Below, in pieces: positions 46,431 through 55,856 of a DNA stretch of 64,000 bases; position 1 is the first letter of the stretch; every line of letters begins with the position of its first letter. The position numbers and the translations under genes are program-made. The notes below the pieces were generated by a model. It worked only from the letters and a program-made list of their open reading frames with translations, did no database searches and was not told the DNA's origin. The stretch is from assembly GCA_024642205.1 (NCBI GenBank), contig JAHEBQ010000009.1, positions 1-64,000 of the forward strand, given 5' to 3'. The stretch comes from Planctomycetaceae bacterium (lineage in GTDB: Bacteria > Planctomycetota > Planctomycetia > Pirellulales > Pirellulaceae).

Positions 46431-46512
46431 GGAGAGTAAGCGAATGGCTAGCGGCTTCATTGGAAATGAAGTGCCCCGCAAGGGGTTGCGAGTTCGAATC
46501 TCGTGCTCTCCG
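46431..46512 (+). tRNA. tRNA-Ser (anticodon GGA)
   Basis: Acceptor stem GGAGAGT pairs with GCTCTCC (last pair T-G), discriminator G. The anticodon arm is CTTCA-TTGGAAA-TGAAG, giving anticodon GGA, which reads UCC/UCU. A long variable arm (CCCC-GCAA-GGGG) is the class II feature expected for serine. The T arm contains TTCGAAT. CCA is not encoded. The decayed integrase ends just upstream, suggesting that this tRNA region was once an integration site. Confidence 0.96.
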
Positions 46513-46671
46513 CTCTTTTCCGGATTTCAAGCTCGACAACATGGTTGTTGGGCTTTTCTTATTAGATTTTCAATACGGAGACTCCCGTGACACCTGCACG
46601 CGGTGTCTACGCCTTTCGCTAAATGTCCAGGCGGCAGCGGCGCCGTTCAAACCGCGAGTCAGGATTCCCCT

Positions 46672-48588
46672 TTATTCGCAATTCGCCAGGCTCAACAATG
46701 CCATCGACGTTCCATAGACTCGGCCCAATTCATGCGAATCCACAAAGCAGCCGTCGAGCTCGGGCAAGGCCATGATGATCGCCTTTTGTTTGGCCATCGC
46801 ATCCGCCTTGATTGCAGGGTCCTTGATCAAGCTGATCACTTCACTGCGGGCCCGCATGTCATACCAGAAAAAGAAGCCACCAATCGCCAGTCGCGATGTA
46901 TGGTCGTCGTACTTCAACGCCACGTCCAGGTTTTCGTGCAGGTCGATTGAGCGTTGAAGTGCCAACGTCAATTTATGATCATCCGATTGACCCCACGTGT
47001 ACAATCCAAGTTCGCACAGCGGCATTCTTCCCGCAGAAGCCGCGATATCGCGTGGCGTTCCTTCGGCGGATTGATTTCGTTGTCGGCGGCCACTGCTGTA
47101 GGGGTAGGCACCATTGGCGAACCGGTCGGCAGAAAGTGCGGCCAACCCTAACTGGATCTTGGATTGGTCGACGGTGGCCCCAGTTTGCTGGGCTTCGTGC
47201 AATGCCAATAACGCCGTCGCCGTAACGAACGGATTGTTGTATTCGTGGTACCAACCTCCACCGCGGGATTGGACGCCCTCGAGCGCCACGACCGCTTGGG
47301 ACTGAGCCACAGTCAAGGCCTCCCGGTCGAGTCCCAGTTCGGCATTTTCCAGCGTCAGACAACGGGTCAGAAACCGAAGGCGATAGGCATAGGCCCACAG
47401 GATTTCGTCCCGGTCCGCTCGATTAACGTTCTTTTCATCATTGACGTAAGCAAACACCTTTCGGATGGCTGAGAGGACTGCGGCCCGTGTCGTCGCTGTC
47501 AATTCCGGACGCTTGGTCGCTTTTAACAGTGCCATTCCAGCCAGTGAGGTGACTGCGACGTGCACGTTTGGGAGACTGTCAGCCCCGCCGAAATCATAGT
47601 CGCTGTCGGTGAAGCCGCCGGCTTTGTTTTGCATTCCCAACAAAAAACGGGTCCCACATTCCCAAAGTTGTGTTTCAGAATAGGTTCCCTCCGGAGCGGC
47701 AGAACCTTCCGAATTGATCCCGGCCAACATGGCCTTTTCCGGAATCAATCCGTGGACTTCAAATCCGCGCGAGAACGGGCCAATTTGCTGAGCCTCCGCG
47801 GCAGCTTTCCAGGCCAATGGCTGATCGGGGAATCTTTCGCTGGCGGCGTTCCAGATTGACTTGGCCTCGTCGTGCTGGCCAAGCCGGAATGCAGCCATTC
47901 CACGAAGTAATTCGGCTTCGCAAGCATCCTCCGGCGAGCTGTTTGCAAACTCGGCCTGACCGTTTGTCAAAGTCGGATCGACCTTAGCAAAATCACCGAC
48001 TGCGAATTGATTCCAGGCAGTTGCCAACGATTTCGATTTCGGCTTGGGAAGGACCGGCTGCAAAACTGATCGAGTCAACAGGCTACGAAACCAGTGGGGA
48101 TGTACCGTGGTGATCCGGTCAATCTTGAATTGGGCGTTTCCCAGAGGGTCAAGGATCAAGAAACCCGGTTCGACAAACTCAAAGGGGACGAGGTTGTATT
48201 TCTCCTGCTGCGCTTTCGACGGCTCGGTTCGTACCGGGATATAGTGTTCATTAATAACATCGACGATATCAGGCCAGGAAAATGGTCCTGCCTGCATGTA
48301 GCGATCGATCTCCGGTTTGCGATCCATGAATGATCCGTCCAGCGTCGGGACGTACCAGAAGATCGGTTTGCCCGTTTCCCTGGCTGTCGCGACAGCCGAA
48401 TCAAAATCGGGTTGCCATTTTACAGCGGAGCCAATCCGCATCGACTGCGTGTTGGGAACTACGCGGAGCTTCTTCGTTGAATTGGTCTGCGCTAACGCGT
48501 CAGTCGACAGGATCAACGAGAGACCGATCGCGGCGACAATCGCAAGACAGGTGGAATGGACCAGGAGAACGTGAGCGGTTTTGAGCAT
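46672..48588 (-). CDS. Exported thioredoxin-fold / alpha-toroid (prenyltransferase-like) protein
   Basis: A 638-residue protein from ATG 48588, giving a signal peptide that ends near DALAQ (about residue 34). The N-terminal part (about 50-190) looks like a thioredoxin-type fold used on its own (FDSAVATARETGKPIFWYV, DIVDVINEHYIPVRTE, GFLILDPLGN), but has no C-x-x-C redox pair. A short TPR-like helical pair follows (LLRGMAAFRLGQHDEAKSIWNAASERFPDQPLAW). The C-terminal ~380 residues form repeats like those of prenyltransferase/squalene-cyclase alpha-toroids (FLLGMQNKAGGFTDSDYDFGG, GGGWYHEYNNPFVTATALLAL, RLAIGGFFFWYDM). No DxDD catalytic motif is visible, so it is probably non-enzymatic. Likely periplasmic, function unknown. 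Confidence 0.8.
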   Translation of the reverse strand: MLKTAHVLLVHSTCLAIVAAIGLSLILSTDALAQTNSTKKLRVVPNTQSMRIGSAVKWQPDFDSAVATARETGKPIFWYVPTLDGSFMDRKPEIDRYMQAGPFSWPDIVDVINEHYIPVRTEPSKAQQEKYNLVPFEFVEPGFLILDPLGNAQFKIDRITTVHPHWFRSLLTRSVLQPVLPKPKSKSLATAWNQFAVGDFAKVDPTLTNGQAEFANSSPEDACEAELLRGMAAFRLGQHDEAKSIWNAASERFPDQPLAWKAAAEAQQIGPFSRGFEVHGLIPEKAMLAGINSEGSAAPEGTYSETQLWECGTRFLLGMQNKAGGFTDSDYDFGGADSLPNVHVAVTSLAGMALLKATKRPELTATTRAAVLSAIRKVFAYVNDEKNVNRADRDEILWAYAYRLRFLTRCLTLENAELGLDREALTVAQSQAVVALEGVQSRGGGWYHEYNNPFVTATALLALHEAQQTGATVDQSKIQLGLAALSADRFANGAYPYSSGRRQRNQSAEGTPRDIAASAGRMPLCELGLYTWGQSDDHKLTLALQRSIDLHENLDVALKYDDHTSRLAIGGFFFWYDMRARSEVISLIKDPAIKADAMAKQKAIIMALPELDGCFVDSHELGRVYGTSMALLSLANCE

Positions 48589-49055
48589 GGTGCTACCAGG
48601 AGTATGTAATGCTAATTGGCAGAATGGAAGGTCTTCCACACATGTCGTGGAATCCCGAAAATTAGAACCTGAAACCGCTAAAGTGAATAGGCTTTCCGAT
48701 TCTCGTCCGGCGATCTTCCATCCAAGGTTGACAGGCGTGGTGCCAGTTTCGTTGGGCGATAGGTGAAACGGTTCACCGCTACAGCTGCAACGGGAGAAGC
48801 GTAAGCAATTTATGGCTTGAAAAGTGATTGGACCGACGTCTCACACGGGAAAAACTTGTGCATCGCGTTGGTGACCGGCTGGCACCGTTCTTTGGCGATT
48901 CCGATTTGGAGACCGGGGGAAGGAATGGAATACGGAAGACAACCAGAGAATTTTTTGCTGAAATCACGATACCGCGAGAAATCTGGAAAAAAGGCGAGCC
49001 ATCTTGCCAGTAAATTGTCGAAAAGGTACGGTATTCAATCCAAGAAATCGAAATT
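48589..49055. other. Intergenic region with a short palindrome
   Basis: About 470 bases upstream of the CAU tRNA. A 16-bp hairpin or palindrome GGTGAA-ACGG-TTCACC lies at 48762-48777; without a T run it is not a terminator and could be an operator. Small overlapping frames from 48817 onward have no ribosome binding site and end in the tRNA, so they are not called. Confidence 0.35.
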
Positions 49056-49129
49056 GGCGGTGTAGCTCAGTTGGTTAGAGCAGCGGAATCATAATCCGCG
49101 TGTCGGGGGTTCGAATCCCTCCACCGCTA
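49056..49129 (+). tRNA. tRNA with anticodon CAU, probably elongator tRNA-Met
   Basis: Acceptor stem GGCGGTG pairs with CACCGCT, the outermost pair being G-T. The D arm GCTC...GAGC, anticodon arm GCGGA-ATCATAA-TCCGC and T arm with TTCGAAT are all well formed. Anticodon CAU fits Met or lysidine-modified tRNA-Ile; the overall sequence is closest to elongator Met. It is not the initiator, which normally lacks a first Watson-Crick pair and has three GC pairs in the anticodon stem base. The G1-U72 pair is somewhat unusual. CCA is not encoded. Confidence 0.9.
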
Positions 49130-49168
49130 CTCGCGTTATCGATTGACAGACGTGAAAAACCAGTAAAA

Positions 49169-49193
49169 CCCTCGAATTTCGTTGGATTCGAGG
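49169..49193 (+). terminator. Hairpin after the CAU tRNA
   Basis: Perfect 9-bp stem CCCTCGAAT / ATTCGAGGG with a 7-base loop, 40 bases after the tRNA. It is followed by GATTGTTCT rather than a T run, so it may be a processing or weak termination structure. Confidence 0.5.
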
Positions 49194-49413
49194 GGATTGT
49201 TCTCTGGCTGGTGCTGGCGGCGAAGTCCACAAGGCTACCGGGGTCCAAGTTGGGCAGCCTGAATCGCTCCCTGGTCCAGCGTTGGTTTTTGGCCCCGAGA
49301 ATTCGCCGGCCCCATCGTGCCATGAATGCCGTTGGCTTTACAAGTCAGGTCATCGTCAAACCGAAAACGGGTTGGCTTTTATCAGGCCTTATCGCCTTGT
49401 TGGGTTGCGTTTT

Positions 49414-52400
49414 TCATCGACCATACACCGCCGCACGGTTAAGGTGCAACGTTCCGGGGCCCTCAAGCCCGATTCGAAGATACCTGGCTTGGGTACCTTC
49501 CGGCAAATCGACCATCCACTCCGCCTGTGGCTTTTTGGCTTTCCAGACTTTCTTGAAGTCTTTCCCATCGGCGCTAATCCAGATCGTCAGTCCTTTGGCT
49601 CGTTCGTGAAACCTCGTTCCCAATCTGTTTTGCAGCCATACATGGCGAACTTCGGATTCCCTGGCCAGTCGTATCGTAACTGCCGGGCTGGCTGCGTCGG
49701 GAGCCGAATGAAAGACAAAATCGAGGCCGACCGGTTTGGCATCCTGTAAAAAAAGGTGAGCGTTTTCGTGCCATTTTTCGGAGGTCATCGTTGGATCGAG
49801 TTGAACGGTCGCATCACGGGAAATCTCCACGAATCCGTTGTGTTCACGGAGTTTGGAAGCAGATGTCAATTTTGCGGATATCCAGCCATCGGGTCGCACG
49901 TCCATCAAAATGGCTTTTTGCCGTGCGAGGTACGCGATCAGGTCCAGGAATTCGATGGGGGCGATTTGTTTGATCAATCCCTCGGGCATCGAACTTGCTT
50001 TCATTTCTTTGCGATCGTCAATGTCGTCAATTGGAATGTCGATCTGCTTTCCATCCGCGATCCCGAGTGAGATCATTTTTTCGTCTTCCTTGATTACAAA
50101 CCCGTTGTGCACGAGTCCCTCAATGGTCACGACGGAAATAGTCTCGTAGCCCTTGGAAATTTTGTCATTAGGCAACAAAACGGATCGAACAATCTCTTCC
50201 TTTGATGAACGAAGAGCCAGGTCAGATAAATCGGGGCCAAATTTCTTGCCAACACCTTCGAGCAAGTGACAGGCGGAGCAAACGCGTTTGAACACTTCCT
50301 TTCCAGATTTATGACTTCCGCCACGCATCTTTGCCAAATCACTGACTGCTTGCAGCCGGTCTTTCATGGGTGCTTCAACATTTTCTGCGATCTCCAACGG
50401 CTTGACCGCGGCTATTCCGGGGTTGTTCGTGCTGAGGTATTGTTCCAGAAATTTTCTGGCCTTATCGGAAGAGGCGGCCAGTAGTACATTTGGATCGGCA
50501 GACTCCCAATTGGGTTTCAGGGCATGCAACGTATGTTCAAGTGTATAATCGATCCAGTAATCGGTTTTTTGGTCGGTTGCCCGCAGGGCGATTTCCGTCG
50601 CGTCGCCGGATTTCAGAAAGCTTGCGCCACGGACCGCTTCAAGGCGGACGCGGGGATGTGGGTCGGCAATGCTTTTTTCGAGTCTCTGCTTGAAGTCGCT
50701 TTGCCGTTCCCGTTCATTGGTAATGGTATGGATCGCGGCCGCACGGGCATGAAAATCTTTCGACGCAAGAATCCTGTCCAGTAAATTGCTGTCGACGTCC
50801 CGGAAGCTTTCCTGAATCCACATGGCTTCGCAAAGCTGTTTGGGGTCATCCACGTCCTCGATCCACTTGTTGATTGCGGTATACACCTCATCTTTGTTCC
50901 GGTCTCTAATTTCACGTCGTACGCGATACCGCGCGCGTAATTCATAGACCATCAATTGGTCCAACAACTCGGGTACCGATTTGTCGGCCTGGACGATCGG
51001 ATCAAGCAACGGTTTGTTATTGACCAATCGGTAAACCCGGCCGTGTTCGTGGTCGCGATTGGGATCCCGCTGGGAATACTGCATATGGCCGATCAGCGCG
51101 TTGCACCAATCACCAAACCAGAGCGCCCCGTCCGGTCCAATTTTCGGGTCGACCGGACGAAAGATCATGTCCGTCGAATCGAGCAGGTTCTCGACTCGTT
51201 CGCCTTCGAAACCGGCTCCATCGATTTCGTCGCGGATGTTGAAACGGGGCATTCCATGCATGTTGATTACGCACGCATAAATGAATTGCCCCTGCATGTC
51301 ATCCGGAAAATGGCGAGACAGCAGAAATTCGTTGCCGACCGCCGGTCGCATGCCTTCGTTGTCGAAAACGGGATTCATCGTCCTCCTCGCGTCGACTTCG
51401 AGGCCAGCCAGTGGGCTGACCCAATGCTGTTTTGCATTGGTCCCGTCGCCAACGATGCCGTTCCCCCATTGATCGAAGACCAGGCACCACGGATTTCCGT
51501 ACCCGGGGGTTCGGTAGTGTTCGAATTTCTGGGCGTGCGGGTCAAAGACATATCCGCCGCCGGTTCCTTTGTTTCGGAACGCGCCCCAGGGCGTTTCCAT
51601 CGTGGTGGAAAGCGAGATTCCTTCGAGCATGTGAAGCCGCCCGCCGTGAGAGAACTCCCAGGCACCGACGGTATGGTGAGTGTCGTCGGTCGCAATGCCA
51701 TCGATGATCTGCTCGACGTAGTCGGCACGATCGTCGCCGTCGGTATCTTTCAGGAACAGAATCCGGGGTTCATCAACCACCAAAACGCCGCCATTCCAGA
51801 ATTCAAAGCCGGTAGGGCAGATCAGTTTGTCATAGAACGGCGTGCATTTGTCAGCCAGCCCATCCTGGTCGGTATCCTCGAGAATCAGCAGGCGGTCGCT
51901 CGGTTTGGCGTGCCCCGGTTGCCACTGGGGATAATTAACCATGCACGATACCCACAAACGCCCCTTGTTGTCGAATGCGATCTGGTTGGGATTGGCAAGC
52001 TCGGGAAACTCCCGTTCTGACGCGAAGAGTTGGACTTGAAATCCTTCCGGAACCTTCATCATCGCGATCGATTCTTCGGGGGTCGGGTATTTCAAAACCT
52101 TGGGTTCACGCATTTCCCGGAAATTGTCGTCACGCGTTCCGAACATGGTTTCGGGTTCAAAAACCGTGCCCGTTTTCGAATCGTCCGGTTCGGGAGTTAC
52201 GTCTCGGCCAGATGCCAGATCCCAAATGTACTGGTCTCGAACCGCAGCGATCCTGCGAATCTTTTCATATTCGGTGGGAAAAGTCTCCGTGTCCCAGGTG
52301 CGCCGACCGCCGTACACGTACCAGCCATTGAGCATGCGATAGTCTTGAGAATGGAACCAGGATTTGTCGATGACCCATTTGCGAATCTCGTCAAAGATCG

Positions 52401-53157
52401 GCGATTGAATACCCGTTGGGTGTTTGGATCCGGAAAGTTCGTAATCCAGCAGTTGGCCTATCGTGGCGTCACCTTGCTCGTTCAAGTGAACGCCATTGAT
52501 CGTGTATTGCTTGCCTGGTTCGGTCGAGAAGAGCTTTTGGGACTCAGTGAAAAGATCAACGAAGCGGTGACCATCTGCGGTCGCAAGTTTGGCAATCGCG
52601 TCCCGGTAGGCTCGCAAATTCCTGTTCTCCGTGACCCCCGACGGCTGTAGCGGGTTGCCTGTCGCCTCAAACGCCGTGGGGCTCACCAGGATGAAACTTG
52701 GTTTTGTCCCGTCCTTGGTGAACCGCTTCGTCATGCCATCGATATATTTGCGATAGTTTTCCACGAACGCTTCAATACTGTCCGGAGCATCCCCGGCAAA
52801 CGACTCGTTGAATCCAAAGAAACAGATAAACACCTCGGGACCAAAAACTTCCAGCGGATCGTCGATGGTTGTATAGTTGCTAGGACGTTGTTGATTGGCG
52901 ACTTCGTCGGCGGGCCATCCGAAATTACGGAAGATCAGCTCTTTCTCCGGATGACGAGTATGAAGCAGGGTCTCAAAATATCCGAACAGGTTCATCCTTT
53001 CAGCCAGTGAGTTACCCACGGCAGCGATGCGATGATGTTTGTGAAATTCCAATGAATCATCCGCTGATCGACGCCCGTCCGCGGCGATGCATGGATGAAT
53101 TGAAATCAGGAATAAAAGTGAACCAATCAAGAGTTGTGTCCGCACGTGAGAATTCAT
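49414..53157 (-). CDS. SGNH-hydrolase / PVC haem-dehydrogenase / cytochrome c fusion protein
   Basis: A 1247-residue secreted protein. A signal peptide ends near CIAAD (residue 26). Residues ~40-250 are an SGNH/GDSL-type hydrolase domain: AVGNSLAERM holds the nucleophile Ser, RNFGWPADE and FFGFNES follow, and the C-terminal block is INGVHLNEQGD, where the usual Asp before the His is Asn. From about residue 350 the dehydrogenase-like propeller begins (MKVPEGFQVQLFASE, GRLWVSCMVNYPQW, LILEDTDQDGLAD). HEAT-like helices lead to a cytochrome c domain with CSACH at 960-964 followed by GKKFGPDLSDLA and KASSMPEGL. The C-terminal ~150 residues resemble a F5/8-type discoidin domain (WLQNRLGTRFHERAKGLTIWIS...). 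Combination suggests periplasmic attack on acetylated or sulfated sugars; substrate unknown. Confidence 0.88.
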   Translation of the reverse strand: MNSHVRTQLLIGSLLFLISIHPCIAADGRRSADDSLEFHKHHRIAAVGNSLAERMNLFGYFETLLHTRHPEKELIFRNFGWPADEVANQQRPSNYTTIDDPLEVFGPEVFICFFGFNESFAGDAPDSIEAFVENYRKYIDGMTKRFTKDGTKPSFILVSPTAFEATGNPLQPSGVTENRNLRAYRDAIAKLATADGHRFVDLFTESQKLFSTEPGKQYTINGVHLNEQGDATIGQLLDYELSGSKHPTGIQSPIFDEIRKWVIDKSWFHSQDYRMLNGWYVYGGRRTWDTETFPTEYEKIRRIAAVRDQYIWDLASGRDVTPEPDDSKTGTVFEPETMFGTRDDNFREMREPKVLKYPTPEESIAMMKVPEGFQVQLFASEREFPELANPNQIAFDNKGRLWVSCMVNYPQWQPGHAKPSDRLLILEDTDQDGLADKCTPFYDKLICPTGFEFWNGGVLVVDEPRILFLKDTDGDDRADYVEQIIDGIATDDTHHTVGAWEFSHGGRLHMLEGISLSTTMETPWGAFRNKGTGGGYVFDPHAQKFEHYRTPGYGNPWCLVFDQWGNGIVGDGTNAKQHWVSPLAGLEVDARRTMNPVFDNEGMRPAVGNEFLLSRHFPDDMQGQFIYACVINMHGMPRFNIRDEIDGAGFEGERVENLLDSTDMIFRPVDPKIGPDGALWFGDWCNALIGHMQYSQRDPNRDHEHGRVYRLVNNKPLLDPIVQADKSVPELLDQLMVYELRARYRVRREIRDRNKDEVYTAINKWIEDVDDPKQLCEAMWIQESFRDVDSNLLDRILASKDFHARAAAIHTITNERERQSDFKQRLEKSIADPHPRVRLEAVRGASFLKSGDATEIALRATDQKTDYWIDYTLEHTLHALKPNWESADPNVLLAASSDKARKFLEQYLSTNNPGIAAVKPLEIAENVEAPMKDRLQAVSDLAKMRGGSHKSGKEVFKRVCSACHLLEGVGKKFGPDLSDLALRSSKEEIVRSVLLPNDKISKGYETISVVTIEGLVHNGFVIKEDEKMISLGIADGKQIDIPIDDIDDRKEMKASSMPEGLIKQIAPIEFLDLIAYLARQKAILMDVRPDGWISAKLTSASKLREHNGFVEISRDATVQLDPTMTSEKWHENAHLFLQDAKPVGLDFVFHSAPDAASPAVTIRLARESEVRHVWLQNRLGTRFHERAKGLTIWISADGKDFKKVWKAKKPQAEWMVDLPEGTQARYLRIGLEGPGTLHLNRAAVYGR

Positions 53158-53922
53158 GAGTAATTGTCCAGAGCTTAAAGATGCAGCGGTTTTTGATGTT
53201 GGGTCAGGCTGTCGTCGAAGTTTCCATCATCGTATCCGATGGTCGGTTTGGTTTCTGCTGTGTAGCTCACGATTATTGAAAGACCTGATCAATGCAACTA
53301 CAAAAAGCCGGTTAATTCCCGGATTGGATTGGTCCTGGTCATCTGTCTCGGTGGACTCACGCCCAGGTCATTACGTTTACCTGATCTTTTCCATCATGGG
53401 CCGAGGAGGGACAGAGACGGTAGCTGTATTCGTTGAACCGGGGCTTGCGAAAATTTGATCCATTGTGAACCGATCAAGACCATCCAGCTTGCGGATTATT
53501 GAAATTGATTCCCTGAAGGCTATTTTGATTCGACGCCATGGCGAGACCGCCGTCCGTCCATGATTTCTTTTCCATCCGCCACGGGGCTAATTCACTGCTC
53601 GCCGAAACCACCGGCGATCCCTATCAGCGCTCAACAGCCGGCTCTCGAAATCCCAACCAAACGCGTCGATAGGATTTGGTTTTTGCTTCCGGCAAAAAGC
53701 GATTCGGCGTCACGAACTTTCCGGGGTGGCTTCATTTCTGCGTTGGATCGTTTTGCGGACCTCGAAGAGGCGATTGGGATGGGAAAATGGAGGGTTTGGC
53801 AAGCTAGGGCGAAAATTAACCGCAAAACTTGGGTGGCCAGGATAGCTTGGCTAAATCTGGCAATCCTTACAATCGGCATATTTTACTGATTAGGGATGGG
53901 TGGATGATTCGACAATAAAGAA
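53158..53922. other. Intergenic region without a convincing gene
   Basis: About 765 bases between two divergent genes. Two plus-strand frames of about 100 codons (53156-53458 and 53560-53889) lack ribosome binding sites, signal peptides or family-like motifs. No hairpin or promoter was confidently recognised. Confidence 0.4.
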
Positions 53923-55314
53923 ATGAAATCACTCTTTTGGGAGATTGCTATCTTGCGCTACATATTACCAATTGCGTTCGCGTTTATTGGACTCTCAACG
54001 TTCAGTAATTCGATGTTTGGGCAAACGGTTGCCGATCTTCCAGTCGCGGGCAGCGTGGTCACCTCGGAAACCGAATCACTTGCTGATGATGTTTTTGCTT
54101 TGTCGAGTGCCGGCGAGTCAATTTCGGTTCTGCCTTTGGCAGACTGTTCACCCGAGGTTTGCAAGCCATTTGAGCCGACGGTAAAAATGACGGGTTTTTT
54201 CCAAATGGACATGGGCTTTTATGGACAGGACTCCGCCAACCGATTAACGCTTGGTGATATCGCTGACAGCCTTGGATTTCGCCGAACTCGTTTGGCTGCC
54301 AAAGGAAATGTAACGGAGAACACTTCTTACATCATTGAATTTGATATTGCACAAAGCCAAGCGAGATTCGTCGATGTCTTCATGCAGATCAACAAGACAA
54401 GATTCGGAAATTTACGAATTGGAAGATTTCGCCAGCCGTTCGGAATGAGTGATCTAACCAGTGTTCGAGAATTGCCGTTCCTGGAACGGCCGTTGACATT
54501 CGCTGAAGGTCCGTTTCGCCATTCAGGGGTCATGTTGTTCGACGCGTCGGAGGATGAACGGCGCACGTGGGCCGTTTCAGGATATCGATATATCAGCGAT
54601 AATTTTGGTAATGTTTACTCAGATACCGGTGGTTACGGACTTGCCACTCGATTGACTTGTTTGCCAATGACATGGGACGACGACAAGCACTTTCATCTGG
54701 GTGCCGACTATAGCTACAACCGTCCCGGCCGGGGTGTCGTTCAGATTGCCTATTTCAATGAGTACTTTGGTGGACAGAATCCCAATCTTGGTCCAACCAG
54801 CTTGAGTGTCCTACCTATCGTTGGAGTTCCTCCGTTTGTAAATACCGGACAAGTCAACGCTGATTCGGCCCAGTTCTTCAACCTGGAGTCGGCTTTGGCC
54901 ATGGGTCGGATGGCGATTCAAGCCGAAACCCGATGGGCGCGCGTCCAACGGAGTGGTGGCGGGACCGCAACGTTTCCAGGAGCCTATGTCCATCTGCGTT
55001 ACATGTTGACGGGTGAGACCATTCCTTATGTCAAAGCCAATGGAACGTTTGGCAGGATAAAACCAACGCATCCGGTGTCTGCTCGATGCGGTGAAATCGG
55101 GGCCTGGGAAATCGCCGGCCGGGTCTCGCATATTGATTTGAATTCAGCCGGAATCAACGGTCGGCGGCTTACGAACTACACTGCGGGGGTGAATTGGTAC
55201 TTGAATGACTTTTCAAAGTTACAATTCAATTACATTAATTCTCAGCTTGACGATGTGACGGTTGGCGGCAGCATGGCAAGTACATTTGCCGTCCGGGCAC
55301 AGCTTGATTTCTAA
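53923..55314 (+). CDS. OprO/OprP-like outer-membrane porin
   Basis: A 463-residue protein of the phosphate-selective porin O/P family. A signal peptide occupies the first ~35 residues (LRYILPIAFAFIGLST...SMFGQ). The barrel begins near residue 85 (TVKMTGFFQMDMGFYGQD). Family landmarks are GFRRTRLAAKGNVTENTSYIIEFDIAQ, FGNLRIGRFRQPFGMSDLTSV, FLERPLTFAEG, GYGLATRLTCLP and the closing LTNYTAGVNWYLNDFSKLQFNYINS, ending in FAVRAQLDF with a terminal Phe typical of outer-membrane barrels. It should form an anion-type channel in the outer membrane; specificity is unknown. Alternating beta strands are evident throughout. No regulator or transporter is adjacent. The ATG used lacks a ribosome binding site; a TTG 11 codons later is possible. 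Confidence 0.88.
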   Translation: MKSLFWEIAILRYILPIAFAFIGLSTFSNSMFGQTVADLPVAGSVVTSETESLADDVFALSSAGESISVLPLADCSPEVCKPFEPTVKMTGFFQMDMGFYGQDSANRLTLGDIADSLGFRRTRLAAKGNVTENTSYIIEFDIAQSQARFVDVFMQINKTRFGNLRIGRFRQPFGMSDLTSVRELPFLERPLTFAEGPFRHSGVMLFDASEDERRTWAVSGYRYISDNFGNVYSDTGGYGLATRLTCLPMTWDDDKHFHLGADYSYNRPGRGVVQIAYFNEYFGGQNPNLGPTSLSVLPIVGVPPFVNTGQVNADSAQFFNLESALAMGRMAIQAETRWARVQRSGGGTATFPGAYVHLRYMLTGETIPYVKANGTFGRIKPTHPVSARCGEIGAWEIAGRVSHIDLNSAGINGRRLTNYTAGVNWYLNDFSKLQFNYINSQLDDVTVGGSMASTFAVRAQLDF

Positions 55315-55469
55315 TATTCACCTGCGCCGATTCGTGGCAGCATCTGGTAGCATTTTTCGGAGCCGCTGGCCGCCATTGCGTTTTGTGCAGACATAATGCT
55401 GAAGGGCTGGTAATTTACCAGCGGGTTTCTTGGAGCAGAGGAATATCCAGGACGGCCATCCGGGGATAT

Positions 55470-55856
55470 TTAGGTGGCAAACCAGCCGAGGTGAATCATC
55501 ATCAACACACCACTGTAGGCAACGACACAGCCAACAATAAGTGTTCCAAATTGAAGCAACAATCGTGAAGTACGAATGCGTCGGGTTGCGATGATATTGG
55601 CAATCAGCATAACCATCGCGACGACGATTAGTTTGAAAGCAGTGACTCCCGGGAATCCCCATTCTGCCAGCACAAAGTTTGCGATTGGATTGGACTCAAC
55701 GAACTGACCGGTGTTGAGCAGCAGGGACGTCATCACGATGTCCATCAGGTTGACCAGCACGAACACGGTTTTTTCAAATTCCAACAGACCTCGCCATGAC
55801 ACAATCTCGCTGGTTGAGCGAGGTGGGAATTTTGCCGAAAGTTCATACGCGTTCAT
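55470..55856 (-). CDS. DUF5658-type small membrane protein
   Basis: A 128-residue protein from ATG 55856, with AGGGA seven bases upstream. The pattern matches DUF5658: FVLVNLMDIVMTSLLLNTGQFVESNPIANFVLAEWG, then TAFKLIVVAMVMLIANIIATRR, then LLQFGTLIVGCVVAYSGVLMMI. This makes three membrane helices with the conserved E-x-N-P motif after the first. Function of the family is not known. A second in-frame ATG lies four codons later because of a 10-bp direct repeat (GTTCATACGC, twice at 55841-55860). It is convergent with the porin gene. Confidence 0.82.
   Translation of the reverse strand: MNAYELSAKFPPRSTSEIVSWRGLLEFEKTVFVLVNLMDIVMTSLLLNTGQFVESNPIANFVLAEWGFPGVTAFKLIVVAMVMLIANIIATRRIRTSRLLLQFGTLIVGCVVAYSGVLMMIHLGWFAT

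Noticed and set aside
49100..49609. Plus-strand 169-codon frame beginning inside the CAU tRNA
   Set aside because: It starts with the translation of the tRNA T arm (SGVRIPPP), a known false-gene pattern, and is antisense to the 1247-residue gene at its end.
50956..52020. Plus-strand 354-codon frame within the SGNH/haem protein gene
   Set aside because: Antisense to conserved dehydrogenase-propeller blocks, and its own translation has no recognisable motif.
53560..53889. Plus-strand 109-codon frame upstream of the porin gene
   Set aside because: Has a hydrophobic C-terminus by chance but no start signal or recognisable motif; treated as intergenic.
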